From contig DYKL01000077.1 in assembly GCA_020722645.1 (NCBI GenBank), positions 1 through 11,762 of the forward strand: 11,762 bases of DNA, in the 5' to 3' direction. A model generated the notes under the pieces. That model did no database searches. It was not told the origin of the DNA and was given only the letters and a program-made list of their open reading frames with translations. The DNA comes from Acetofilamentum sp. Its GTDB lineage: Bacteria; Bacteroidota; Bacteroidia; Bacteroidales; JAFGUD01. Shown here one piece after another: positions 1-7,260 of the stretch; within the stretch, counting starts at the first letter, position 1, and the number at the start of each line of letters is the position of its first letter. The position numbers and the translations under genes are program-made.

Positions 1-98
1 AAAAATAATATATTTTTGTGGGGACTTTCTTTTGCGAAAAACTGCTTATTGCAATTTTGCTATTTACATCCACCCGCCTTTCGTCTCTGCGAGGCAAA

Positions 99-188
99 CG
101 TCATTGCGAGGAACGAAGTAGCTGACTCGTTAAAAGCAGTTCGAGTTTGAGATTACTTCCCACTTCGTTCCTCGTGGTCGTAATGACG
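99..188. repeat. REP-like interspersed inverted repeat
   Basis: The left arm CGTCATTGCGAGGAACGAAG (99-118) is matched in inverse orientation by the right arm at about 160-188, which carries CTTCGTTCCTCG and CGTAATGACG separated by a few extra bases. About 40 nt lie between the arms. A degenerate relative occurs at 4320-4343. Similar CGTCATTGCGAGG-type palindromes are scattered between genes in many bacterial genomes; here it is only a non-coding interspersed repeat. Nothing else supportable was seen at 1-98. Confidence 0.6.
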
Positions 189-249
189 CAAAGCGTATAA
201 GAAGGCTAACGACAAATTGTCAATACAAAGTTTCGGACAATAATGAATC

Positions 250-317
250 CCACGCTGTTTCGGATTTGTAATCCGAAACCTTCACCACGCTGGGGTTCGG
301 GATTGCAAATCCCAAAC
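250..317. repeat. Two adjacent copies of a dispersed short hairpin repeat
   Basis: The first copy is a perfect 10-bp inverted repeat, GTTTCGGATT (257-266) and AATCCGAAAC (270-279), around a 3-nt loop. The second is GTTCGGGATT (295-304) and AATCCCAAAC (308-317), also with a 3-nt loop and one mismatch. Each is preceded by CCACGCTG. Related copies are at 1183-1207 (with the reverse complement CAGCGTGG) and 4481-4501, so this is a dispersed family within the window. No protein is supported here. Confidence 0.65.
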
Positions 318-330
318 GGTGTAAATTGAC

Positions 331-364
331 AAACCCCGCAGGTTTCAAAAAACCTGCGGGGTTT
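331..364. terminator. Strong GC-rich hairpin, possible terminator of the toxin-antitoxin operon
   Basis: AAACCCCGCAGGTTT (331-345) pairs perfectly with its reverse complement at 350-364 around a CAAA loop, giving a 15-bp stem. It lies about 50 nt downstream of the PIN toxin stop codon on the minus strand. The flanking T tract is short (TTTT on the plus side, TTT on the minus side). It could therefore be a bidirectional terminator or simply another member of the interspersed hairpins around it. The stem is certain; the terminator role is inference. Confidence 0.5.
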
Positions 365-416
365 TAGGTTGCTTGTTGAAAACACCAAGCAAAGGCAGGG
401 CTTAAAAGAATATATT

Positions 417-794
417 TTACTTATAATAATGTATACGTTTTTTTAGTTTTTCGTCAAATGTTTGAACATTAACTTTGTTTGTAATGTTATAAGCTAATAA
501 TAAACAATCAATATAATCTAAATTTAATTGTGCGAAAATTTCTAAGGATTTTATTAAAGTTTTTGTATCGCTTACTCTGATGTTGTTTTTTTTAATAAGC
601 ATATCTAATGTTTCTGATAATAAATTTCTTTCTACTTTATAAACTTTTTGTAAAACATATACTATTTCAGCACAAACACCATCGCAAATAAAAAGCAAAT
701 CATTACCGTCAATTATTTCTTTTGATTTTTTTGATAACTCTTTATTATCGTCAAGTAAATATCTTAAAATAATATTTGTATCTAAATAAATCAT
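417..794 (-). CDS. PIN-domain protein, VapC-family toxin
   Basis: This 125-residue protein has the size and acidic residues of a single PIN domain. It opens with the strand-plus-Asp motif MIYLDTNIILRYLL (D5), followed by E43 in AEIVYVLQ, D96 in LDYIDCLLLA and D114 in TFDEKL. In the family these residues bind Mg2+/Mn2+ and cleave RNA, often tRNA, when the antitoxin is lost. It starts 4 nt after the stop of the upstream small gene, so the two are almost certainly co-transcribed as antitoxin-toxin. No Shine-Dalgarno is visible, as usual in Bacteroidota. All catalytic residues look present, so it is probably functional. The RNA target cannot be told from sequence. Confidence 0.85.
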   Translation of the reverse strand: MIYLDTNIILRYLLDDNKELSKKSKEIIDGNDLLFICDGVCAEIVYVLQKVYKVERNLLSETLDMLIKKNNIRVSDTKTLIKSLEIFAQLNLDYIDCLLLAYNITNKVNVQTFDEKLKKRIHYYK

Positions 795-798
795 AAAA

Positions 799-1035
799 TT
801 ATTCAGTAATAAGCGACCAAGCTATATCTGTTTCTTTTTCAATCAGTTCAGGATTTGCATATTTTTTCAATTTGCCGGATAATGATATATTTTTTTCGTT
901 CTCATTTTTTGTTTTTTCTTTAAAAACTATTATCACCTGAATTTCTTCTTTTTCTCTTTTTTCTAATTCAGGTATTTTAATAATTCCGTTTTTTAAAATA
1001 GTTGTCTCGGTTATTATTGTGGGATATATGTTCAT
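799..1035 (-). CDS. Antitoxin partner of the PIN toxin (VapB-like)
   Basis: This is a 78-residue protein. The N-terminal segment (TTILKNGIIKIPELEKR, about residues 11-27) has the short beta-strand pattern of small antitoxins of the AbrB-like or DUF2281-like kind. A charged linker follows, then a tail with LKKYANPELI and a conserved-looking Trp near the end. In VapB-type antitoxins the tail wraps the PIN active site and the N-terminus binds the operon's own promoter. The reading frame is open to 1107, but the ATG at 1035 is preferred: a consensus promoter lies at 1050-1082, inside the longer reading, and would start transcription only about 10 nt before this ATG. The family assignment rests mainly on position and tail pattern. 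Confidence 0.7.
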   Translation of the reverse strand: MNIYPTIITETTILKNGIIKIPELEKREKEEIQVIIVFKEKTKNENEKNISLSGKLKKYANPELIEKETDIAWSLITE

Positions 1036-1049
1036 TATTTTTTTTCTTA

Positions 1050-1082
1050 CAAAGATACGAATTTTTTCTAATAAAAAACAAA
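1050..1082 (-). promoter_or_regulatory. Bacteroidota-type promoter of the toxin-antitoxin operon
   Basis: Read on the minus strand, TTTG (1079-1082) is followed after exactly 21 nt by TATCTTTG (1050-1057). This fits the Bacteroidota primary-sigma consensus of TTTG, 19-21 nt, TAnnTTTG. Transcription would begin near 1042-1045, leaving a very short leader before the antitoxin ATG at 1035. Antitoxins of this type usually autorepress here, but no obvious operator palindrome was found. Confidence 0.65.
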
Positions 1083-1182
1083 ACCAAAAATCTGTTTGTA
1101 TTTTCAAATTTTTTCTCTTCGTTGTCTAAAAATTACAATTCGAACCCCTGACAATATGCTTTTGGGATGTTATTAAGTACGT

Positions 1183-1207
1183 GATTGCAAATCCCGAACA
1201 GCGTGGT
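1183..1207. repeat. Dispersed repeat copy (GATTGCAAATCCCGAAC...CAGCGTGG)
   Basis: AATCCCGAACAGCGTGGT (1190-1207) is an inverted, 3-nt-shorter copy of the segment at 284-304. It also matches the reverse complement of 250-266 closely. It lies just upstream of the 43-bp tandem array. This part of the 1036-1669 gap otherwise shows no credible coding sequence. Confidence 0.5.
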
Positions 1208-1244
1208 TGGATATATCCCGAAAGTGTTGCATGACCTTTCGGTG

Positions 1245-1410
1245 GTATCTCGGCTGTTCGATGAGGACATCAAACAAAGCGGAGGTGGTGGTTGTTCTGT
1301 TCGGTGAGGACACCAAACAAAGCGGAGAAAGTATCTCGGCTGTTCGGTGAGGACACCAAACAGGGCGGAGGTAGTATCTCGGCTGTTCGGTGAGGGCACC
1401 AAACAGGGCG
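1245..1410. repeat. 43-bp tandem repeat, about 3.9 units, each forming a hairpin
   Basis: Units start at 1245, 1288, 1331 and 1374 with no spacers, so the period is exactly 43 bp; the last unit stops at 37 bp. The core is GTATCTCGG, then TGTTCGGTG, a 4-nt loop (AGGA or AGGG), then CACCAAACA. The two arms form a 9-bp stem with one C/A mismatch on the plus strand, which becomes a G/U pair if the minus strand is transcribed. Unit 2 differs in its first part (GGTGGTTGTT). In unit 1 a G-to-A change (1261) is matched by C-to-T (1270), which keeps the pair. The period is not a multiple of three, and the overlapping minus-strand reading frames here are by-products. It is not a CRISPR, because there are no spacers. 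Confidence 0.85.
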
Positions 1411-1422
1411 TAAAAACAAAAC

Positions 1423-1591
1423 TTGACAAACGGGTAAATTCTTAATAAGCCAAAATTATATAAACAAAACACATAAATTAAATTTTAACATTTCAAACAA
1501 ATAATAAAAACTTATTGTTAAAATCCTTAAATCATAATATCCGATAGTCAAAATTATTCCCATTTCAAATATTTTGCTACCCGTTTGTCAA
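1423..1591. repeat. AT-rich segment bounded by a perfect 14-bp inverted repeat
   Basis: TTGACAAACGGGTA (1423-1436) is repeated exactly in inverse orientation as TACCCGTTTGTCAA (1578-1591), with 141 AT-rich bp between. The layout resembles a short non-autonomous element with terminal inverted repeats, but no target-site duplication is evident at the edges. It may equally be a long-range stem. It holds no gene and ends about 80 nt before the receptor start codon. No convincing TTTG/TAnnTTTG promoter pair was found for the receptor at 1592-1669. Confidence 0.55.
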
Positions 1592-1669
1592 AATCTGAAA
1601 TTTTGAATTATTCATTTTATTTTATTTGCAGAAAATTTTTTAATCATTAATTCAAAAAGCAAAAAAACT

Positions 1670-4030
1670 ATGAAGAAGATTTTAATTCTTGGATTTTTTT
1701 TAGTAAGTGCATTTATTTCTGTATATGCACAAACGTCAACAATCAGAGGAAAAGTTGTTGATGTTCAGTCAAAAGAAACCTTAGTTGGAGCAACTGTAAT
1801 ATAGACCTCAGTTGAACCTAACATCGGTGTTGCAACAATGAGCAACGGAGAGTTTGTACTTGAGAATGTTCCGCTCGGCAGACAATCAGTCAGGGTTGAA
1901 TTTTTAGGCTATTTACCTGTTGAAATACCAAATCTGCTTATTGTGAAAGGAAAAGAAACTGTTTTGGAACTTGAAATGCAGGAAAGTGCTGTTGAAATTT
2001 CGCAAGTAGTTGTAGAAGCACAGGGAAACAAGTCTGTTGCACAAAACGAAATGACATCAGTAAGTGCAAGAAGTTTTTCTATTGAAGAAACAGAACGTTA
2101 TGCCGGTAGTTTGGGCGACCCGTCAAGAATGGCGGCTAATTTTGCAGGTGTTATGTCAGTAAACGACCAAAGAAACGACATTGTTATCAGAGGTAATTCA
2201 CCTGTCGGGCTTTTGTGGAGACTTGAAGGAATAGACATTCCAAATCCCAATCATTTTGGTGCTATGGGAACAACAGGAGGTCCGGTCAGTATGCTGAACA
2301 ACAACGTATTGGCAAATTCGGATTTTATGACCGGAGCATTTCCGGCTGAATATGGAAATGCTTTAAGCGGTGTTTTTGATTTGCAAATGCGTTCAGGTAA
2401 TAATAAAACTTATGAATTTCTCGGACAGGTAGGTTTTGGTGGATTTGAAGCAGGTCTTGAAGGTCCGATTTCAAAAAATGCTGGTTCTTCTTTTTTGATT
2501 AATTACCGATATTCTACCCTTGCAATGATGAGCCTTCTTGGTTTTGATGTTGGTACCGGTGCCGCTGTGCCACATTATCAGGACTTAACATTCAAATTAA
2601 ATTTTCCCAGAGGTAAATTCGGGAAATTATCTGTTTTTGGTATTGGTGGTATGAATTACATAGAAATGAATGACAGCGAAGGCGACAGTGCTTCTTACGG
2701 TTTTGGCGGTACTGATTTAAGATATTCAAATAATATGGCGACTTCGGGTTTGAATTACACATATTTTTTCAACAACAAATCACGTATTAACATTAAACTT
2801 GCTGCTTCGTATATTGACCAATCAACCGAATTGGATTCACTTCATCATAACGGTGAATTTGCACCTAACAGATTTTACGGTGCTTTTGGAAGAACTATGA
2901 CATACATTTTTGCTCCCGAATTTATTTCAAAAATAAATTCCAAAAATACTATCAAAGCCGGATTGAATTTGAAATACAATGATTTGAGATATTTTGACTC
3001 AGTTTGTATTGACGAAGAATATATCAGACAATTTGATTTGGACGACTATTATATGTATGGTCAGGCATTTGTTCAGTATCAGCATAGATTTAATGATAAA
3101 CTTGAATTTAACACAGGTGTTTTGGCTCATTATCTTGAATTTAACCAAACATACAGTATTGACCCGAGAATTGGCTTAAAATGGCAATTTACAGACAAAC
3201 AAGCTATCAGTTTCGGGAGCGGATTGCATAGTCAAACTCAGATTCCTCTGATATACTTTGTCGAAACAGAAGACACTGTTACAAACGAAATGGTACGTTC
3301 AAATTATAATCTTGGTTTTAATAAATCGCTGCACGGTGTTGTCGGGTATGATTTATTTTTAACTAAAACATTCAGAATAAAAGCGGAAGCTTATTACCAA
3401 CATCTTTTTAATATAACAATTTCAGATTATAACGAACAATATTCTGTGCTTAATGTCGGTGATGATTTTTATTTATCGGGTTATCATAATATGAAAAACA
3501 GCGGAACCGGAAGAAATTACGGTGTTGAGCTAACCGTTGAAAAATTTTTATCGGAAGGTTTTTACTTCTTGGTTACAACTTCTTTGTTCGAATCAAAATA
3601 TACCGGTTGGGACGAAATAGAAAGAAACACAAAATTTAACGGTAATTATGTTTTCAACGCACTTGCGGGATACGAGTTTAAGCTTGGAGAATACAATATT
3701 CTGGCTTTTGACATTAAAGGAATGTATGCTGGCGGAAAACGTTATATACCGATTGACGAAGAGCTTTCAAAACAAGAAGGACAAACTGTTTATATCTGGG
3801 AACAATCTTATGACAAACAATTTGACCCTTATTTCAGAATAAATGCAAGAATTACTTTTAAACAAAATTTTAAAAAAGCTAATATAAGTCAGGAATGGGG
3901 CTTGGATTTACAAAATTTGACTAATCATCAGAATATTTTTTCACAGGACTGGGATTCAAATACAAATACTATCAGAACTTATTATCAACAAGGTTTTATG
4001 CCAATGATGACTTATAGAATTTTATTTTAA
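1670..4030 (+). CDS. TonB-dependent outer-membrane receptor, interrupted by an in-frame TAG at codon 45
   Basis: The full frame is 786 codons. Residues 1-20 are a signal peptide (MKKILILGFFLVSAF... ending VYA before Gln). About 21-115 is a carboxypeptidase-regulatory-like beta domain. A plug domain follows with IVIRGNSPVGLLWRLEG (about 171-187), then FPAEYGNALSGVFDLQMRSG. A beta-barrel fills the rest and ends in Phe, as expected of barrel proteins recognised by the BAM complex. Such receptors import large substrates with energy from TonB-ExbBD; the substrate is unknown. No SusD-type partner follows, so this is not a SusCD pair. Codon 45 is TAG (1802-1804), while all 742 later codons stay open. 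The next in-frame ATG (1838) would make a product without signal peptide or complete N-terminal domain, unlikely to be exported. It is therefore a recent pseudogene, a read-through gene, or a base-call error. Confidence 0.85.
1802..1804 (+). other. In-frame amber codon inside the receptor gene
   Basis: The codon follows GGA GCA ACT GTA ATA and precedes ACC TCA GTT, inside the first beta strands of the carboxypeptidase-like domain. A hydrophobic residue is expected here, and TTG (Leu) to TAG is a single change. The frame is identical on both sides, so this is a substitution and not an indel. No other gene in the window ends in TAG (nine TAA, two TGA). Confidence 0.9.
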
Positions 4031-4040
4031 AAAATATTTT

Positions 4041-4090
4041 AGAGGCTGTCAAAGTCGTACGATTTTTCAAGACTTTTGACAGCTTCTTTT
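4041..4090 (+). terminator. Intrinsic terminator after the receptor gene
   Basis: AGAGGCTGTCAAAGTC (4041-4056) pairs with GACTTTTGACAGCTTCT (4071-4087) with one bulge and one G/T pair, around a 14-nt loop, and TTTT follows. It begins 10 nt after the receptor TAA. This is a standard rho-independent layout for the plus strand. Confidence 0.75.
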
Positions 4091-4582
4091 ATATACTACA
4101 AATATAGAATAAAGTTCTAATAACCAAGCACATAAAACGATTATTTAAAACAAAGAATTAAAGTAAACTTTACAAAATTCCAACTTTATTAGCAATGAAA
4201 AAATTAACAATTTTTCGCAGTTATGAAACTTCAAAAATTTAAAAAATGACACTGTAAAACACCCTTTTCAGTCATATTGGAAATATCTCGTTTGAACTGA
4301 ATGTTATTAAAAACCAAAACATCATTGCAAGGCACGAAGCAATTGCAAAATGCAATTTGTTGTACTATATATCCCTATCCTCACATTACTATTAATGCAA
4401 GCAAGTTTCTTCCAGAAGGACAATATGTGGTGATATGTGAAAATATTAACAAATACTTCGATATCTCGAATTCTTCGATATTTCGGATTTGCAATCCGAA
4501 AACTCTATAAATCAACTAATTATGAAATTCGGATTACAAAGTCGAATTACTGCATAAAATAATTGATGTTGGTTTGGCATAA
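4091..4582. other. Gene-free stretch with interspersed repeats
   Basis: About 490 nt without a credible gene. It carries a degenerate REP-like copy (CATCATTGCAAGGCACGAAG, 4320-4339), overlapped by a 7-bp inverted repeat AATTGCA-AAA-TGCAATT (4341-4357). It also carries a hairpin TTTCGGATT-TGC-AATCCGAAA (4481-4501) of the same family as 250-317, and a weaker related palindrome at about 4526-4548. The short plus-strand frame 4301-4510 runs through these repeats and has no protein-like features. Confidence 0.6.
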
Positions 4583-5215
4583 TCACAACTCCCCTTTTTC
4601 AAGCAAAAAGCATCTTCCTCCTTCCCACAAGAAATCCAGCAAAGAATGTAAAGCATTCAAATTCCAGACCTGTAAAAATTGTTGTCTGCATTTATGTCTT
4701 TTATTTTCCCTTGATGAAATTACTAATCCGCCCATTGAATTCTCTTTTAAACAAGAATTCCACGGAATAAAAACAGGTACATTTTTAAATTTAGACCAAC
4801 TCCACGTCATAATTTGAATTCCTTTTTTATCTATTTCAAATTTACCGACATTAACTTTTTCGCCTTTTTTCAAATCAGCAAGCATTTTGTTTGTAATTTT
4901 TGAAGTTATATGCACCCAAACGGCTTGTATTATTTCGTTATACAAGGCTTCGCCGTCTTTGGTTTTAATCCATAACCTCTGAAAACTGATACGCAATCTT
5001 TTGCCGTTTGTATCTTCAAAAACAAACTCGTAAATTCTGTTTGCTTTTATACCATTGACGTATAGCTGAGTACTGCCATATTTTAATTTTACAATTTTTT
5101 CGCAATTTAAGGTTTTGTTTCCATAACTTATTGATTTTTCATCAATTGTAAAATCATTTCTTCTGATTTTGAAAACATATTTTCCTTTTTGTTCATTATT
5201 TGCAGATGTTTCCAT
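4583..5215 (-). CDS. Hypothetical protein, soluble, possibly two PH-like halves
   Basis: I do not recognise this 210-residue protein. It has no signal peptide and no membrane segment, so it is probably cytoplasmic. The composition alternates beta-strand patterns in two halves. The first, about 12-100, includes FTIDEKSISYGNKTL and VFEDTNGKRLRISFQRLW. The second, about 119-197, includes VNVGKFEIDKKGIQIM, a Trp-rich stretch (W138, W140, W152) and a helical end (WNLNALHSLLDFLW). Strand-rich halves each closing with a helix recall bacterial PH-like domains, but this is inference only. The last dozen residues (GGRCFLLEKGEL) look like an appended tail. It ends in TGA and is divergent from the GT32 gene. 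The long clean frame and ordered protein pattern support it being a real gene. Confidence 0.6.
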   Translation of the reverse strand: METSANNEQKGKYVFKIRRNDFTIDEKSISYGNKTLNCEKIVKLKYGSTQLYVNGIKANRIYEFVFEDTNGKRLRISFQRLWIKTKDGEALYNEIIQAVWVHITSKITNKMLADLKKGEKVNVGKFEIDKKGIQIMTWSWSKFKNVPVFIPWNSCLKENSMGGLVISSRENKRHKCRQQFLQVWNLNALHSLLDFLWEGGRCFLLEKGEL

Positions 5216-5504
5216 AACAAATTGATATTTTATTAAAAATATTAAAACAAATTTTAAAAGGTTACAAGCCTGAATGTTAAAATGTAGTTAATTTTAATTA
5301 TTAAATACTATTTATGCTAATAATTTATAATCAGCAATATAACTTTATAAACTTTTAACATTAAGAACTCATAATTTTGTCAACATTTTATCCAAATGTT
5401 GTTCTAAAGTCAAACTACATAATTTCAGTTTTGAGGCAAAAATATCAGATTAAAAATAAAAAACTTTCAAATGAACTAAATTTTTTAATTTTGTAAAAAA
5501 AATT
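5216..5504. promoter_or_regulatory. Divergent intergenic region with a perfect palindrome
   Basis: This 289-nt AT-rich region separates two divergently transcribed genes. CAACATTT (5381-5388) and AAATGTTG (5394-5401) form an exact 8-bp inverted repeat around TATCC. It lies just after a TAnnTTTG-like element (TAATTTTG, 5372-5379) that lacks a well-spaced TTTG. It could be an operator for either gene, but no regulator gene is adjacent. Nothing else stands out. Confidence 0.35.
5486..5493 (+). promoter_or_regulatory. Candidate -7 element for the GT32 gene
   Basis: TAATTTTG matches TAnnTTTG exactly and sits 11 nt before the ATG at 5505, implying a nearly leaderless transcript. No TTTG lies at the right distance upstream; the nearest is TTTC at 5465-5468, with a 17-nt spacer. 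In DNA this AT-rich the match could be chance. Confidence 0.35.
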
Positions 5505-6167
5505 ATGCCAATACCCAAAACAATATATCAGACATTTAAAACATCAAAGTTACCATTAATTACTAAATGGCATATTTGGAAAATGAAAAAAAATAATCCT
5601 GATTACAAATATATTTTTTTTGACGATATAAAAATTGACGATTTTATAAAACAAGAATTTGATTTAGAAACTTATAATATTTATAAAAGGATAAATATCG
5701 GTGCAGCTAAAGCTGATTTTTTCAGATATGCAATACTTTATAAAAAAGGGGGGATATATTTAGATATTGACAGTCTGTTTCTTAAAAAACTTAACGATTT
5801 TATAAAAAAAGAAGACAGTGCAATTATTTCATTAGAAAGCAACTTGAATTTTTACATACAATATGCTTTATTCTACGAAGCAAATCATCCTTTTTTGAAA
5901 AAAACCTTAGATATAATAATAGACAACCTAAAAAACAATAAATACCCGCACAAAGTACATCAAATGACAGGACCGGCAGCTTATTCAAAAGCAATTAAAG
6001 ATTGTATTTCGGAAAATAAAAATCTAAAATATAGGCAAACTGGAATAAACTATGAAGGAATGGTAAAATTTAGCTATAGAATGAGCAAAACTTTTTTATA
6101 TGGTTTTTCTAGAAAAAATCACTGGAAAAAGCTATCGAAAACAACAACAGTTATAAAAGAAAAATGA
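5505..6167 (+). CDS. GT32-type glycosyltransferase with DXD motif
   Basis: This is a 220-residue cytoplasmic protein. The opening IPKTIYQTFKT...LP is the hallmark start of the Gly_transf_sug/OCH1-like (GT32) family. The core ADFFRYAILYKKGGIYLDID (70-89) holds the DXD pair D87/D89 that binds the metal and nucleotide-sugar. TGP at 155-157 matches a later conserved loop. Length fits bacterial capsule or LPS sugar transferases of this family, so it probably adds one sugar to a surface glycan precursor; donor and acceptor are unknown. It is transcribed alone on the plus strand. Its TGA ends 2 nt before the stop of the convergent GT4 gene, and no terminator lies between them. The long AT-rich Lys/Asn/Ile content resembles its neighbours, so there is no sign of transfer. 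Confidence 0.85.
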   Translation: MPIPKTIYQTFKTSKLPLITKWHIWKMKKNNPDYKYIFFDDIKIDDFIKQEFDLETYNIYKRINIGAAKADFFRYAILYKKGGIYLDIDSLFLKKLNDFIKKEDSAIISLESNLNFYIQYALFYEANHPFLKKTLDIIIDNLKNNKYPHKVHQMTGPAAYSKAIKDCISENKNLKYRQTGINYEGMVKFSYRMSKTFLYGFSRKNHWKKLSKTTTVIKEK

Positions 6168-6169
6168 AT

Positions 6170-7258
6170 TTATTTCACTAAACTCATATAAAATTCTTTT
6201 ATTTTTTCAATTGTTTGTTTGTTATTTAATATGTTTTTAATCCTTTCTTTGGACTTTTCGCCAAATTCTTTGCATAAATGCCTGTTTTCGTATAAAAACA
6301 TAATATTTTTGGCTAATTCTTTATAATTTTTCGATTTAAAAACCAAACCGTTTTGATTATTTACGACAAGTTCATAATTGCCCCTAATATTGCTTATAAC
6401 AGGTGCTATACCGAGCGACATAGCTTCTAAAACAGCTTTTGTTATTGATTCTCCAAAAATTGATGATAAAACAAAAACGTCAGATGATGCAACTACATTT
6501 AATGCATCTTTTCTAAAACCTAAAAAATGGATTTTCCCTTTGTTTTTTATTATTCTCAAATTTTTTTTATTATACATATTTTTCCCGACTAAAATCAAAT
6601 GAGCGTTACAATTTTCAGGAAGTTCATTCATTGCTCTTAACAATACTGGAATTCCTTTCATTTTTCTATTATTTGAAACATTTACCAACAAAAATGTATC
6701 TTTGGGGATATCCAACTCTTTTTTAATATCAATAGGCTGTATGTTTTTATACCATTCAATTTCGTGTCCTTTGCTAATAACAACTGTTTTTGTCTTATCA
6801 AAAAAAGGAAATTTATGTAAATACTCTTCTACACCAATCGAATTACACATTATTTTATCAACTCGTGGATGAAGAAATTTGAAAGTAGGAAACGGATCAA
6901 AAAAATTAATATTTGATGAATAACCTCTATACAAAACAACTTTTACGTCAAGCCCTTTGGCTGCTCTTAATCCGCTATAAATGGCACGAGGAGTAAATAA
7001 ATGAATAATATCAATTTCATTTTTTATAATTCCTTCTCTTATAAATCCTATCTCTTTTTTGTTTCTTTTCTTTTGCGGATAAAAATGTATAACCTTTATT
7101 CCCAGTGCCTCAAAATCTTTAACGTGTTGAGAATCTTTGTATGTCATTACAAAAATTTCAAATTCTTTATATTTGGCGAGTCCTTTAAATATCTCTGCTT
7201 CAGGTCTGGTTGTATGAAAATCTCGGTAATTACTGATTACTAAAACTCTAATTGCCAT
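6170..7258 (-). CDS. GT4-family glycosyltransferase (group 1, GT-B fold)
   Basis: This is a 362-residue protein. The N-terminal half starts with a Rossmann strand (MAIRVLVISNYRD) and continues with IDIIHLFTPRAIYSGLRAA (82-100). The C-terminal half has the family signature VFVLSSIFGESITKAVLEAM (261-280), in which E270 and E278 form the E-x7-E pair that contacts the donor nucleotide-sugar, followed by LGIAPVIS and NGLVF. It is a retaining transferase of the kind used in capsule, exopolysaccharide or LPS assembly; the substrate is unknown. Its ATG is 2 nt after the TAA of the upstream TPM membrane gene, so it is translated from the same message as the last gene of the minus-strand operon. It ends 2 nt from the convergent GT32 gene with no terminator between. 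Confidence 0.88.
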   Translation of the reverse strand: MAIRVLVISNYRDFHTTRPEAEIFKGLAKYKEFEIFVMTYKDSQHVKDFEALGIKVIHFYPQKKRNKKEIGFIREGIIKNEIDIIHLFTPRAIYSGLRAAKGLDVKVVLYRGYSSNINFFDPFPTFKFLHPRVDKIMCNSIGVEEYLHKFPFFDKTKTVVISKGHEIEWYKNIQPIDIKKELDIPKDTFLLVNVSNNRKMKGIPVLLRAMNELPENCNAHLILVGKNMYNKKNLRIIKNKGKIHFLGFRKDALNVVASSDVFVLSSIFGESITKAVLEAMSLGIAPVISNIRGNYELVVNNQNGLVFKSKNYKELAKNIMFLYENRHLCKEFGEKSKERIKNILNNKQTIEKIKEFYMSLVK

Positions 7259-7260
7259 TT

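Noticed and set aside
206..388. Minus-strand frame of 60 residues
   Set aside because: It translates the dispersed hairpin repeats and the GC-rich hairpin; there is no start context or protein-like pattern.
1036..1107. N-terminal extension of the antitoxin to an ATG at 1107
   Set aside because: The extension covers the consensus promoter at 1050-1082, so it would not be transcribed from it; the extra residues (Phe/Lys-rich) do not look like part of the family.
1245..1410. Possible CRISPR array
   Set aside because: The units are contiguous with no unique spacers, the period is fully occupied by repeat sequence, and no cas gene is nearby.
1133..1472. Two overlapping minus-strand reading frames of about 98-99 residues
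   Set aside because: They run through the 43-bp tandem repeat in different frames, the period is not a multiple of three, and the predicted peptides are repeats of one translated motif with no other protein features.
1588..1628. Promoter for the receptor gene based on TTTATTTG at 1621-1628
   Set aside because: The -7 element has a mismatch and the only TTTG upstream within reach leaves a 15-nt spacer, shorter than the usual 19-21 nt.
1670..4030. Reading the receptor as part of a SusC/SusD glycan-uptake pair
   Set aside because: A terminator follows the gene directly and no SusD-like lipoprotein is encoded downstream; the plug sequence fits general TonB-dependent receptors.
4301..4510. Plus-strand frame of 69 residues
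   Set aside because: It crosses a REP-like copy and a hairpin repeat, lacks a promoter, and has no recognisable domain.
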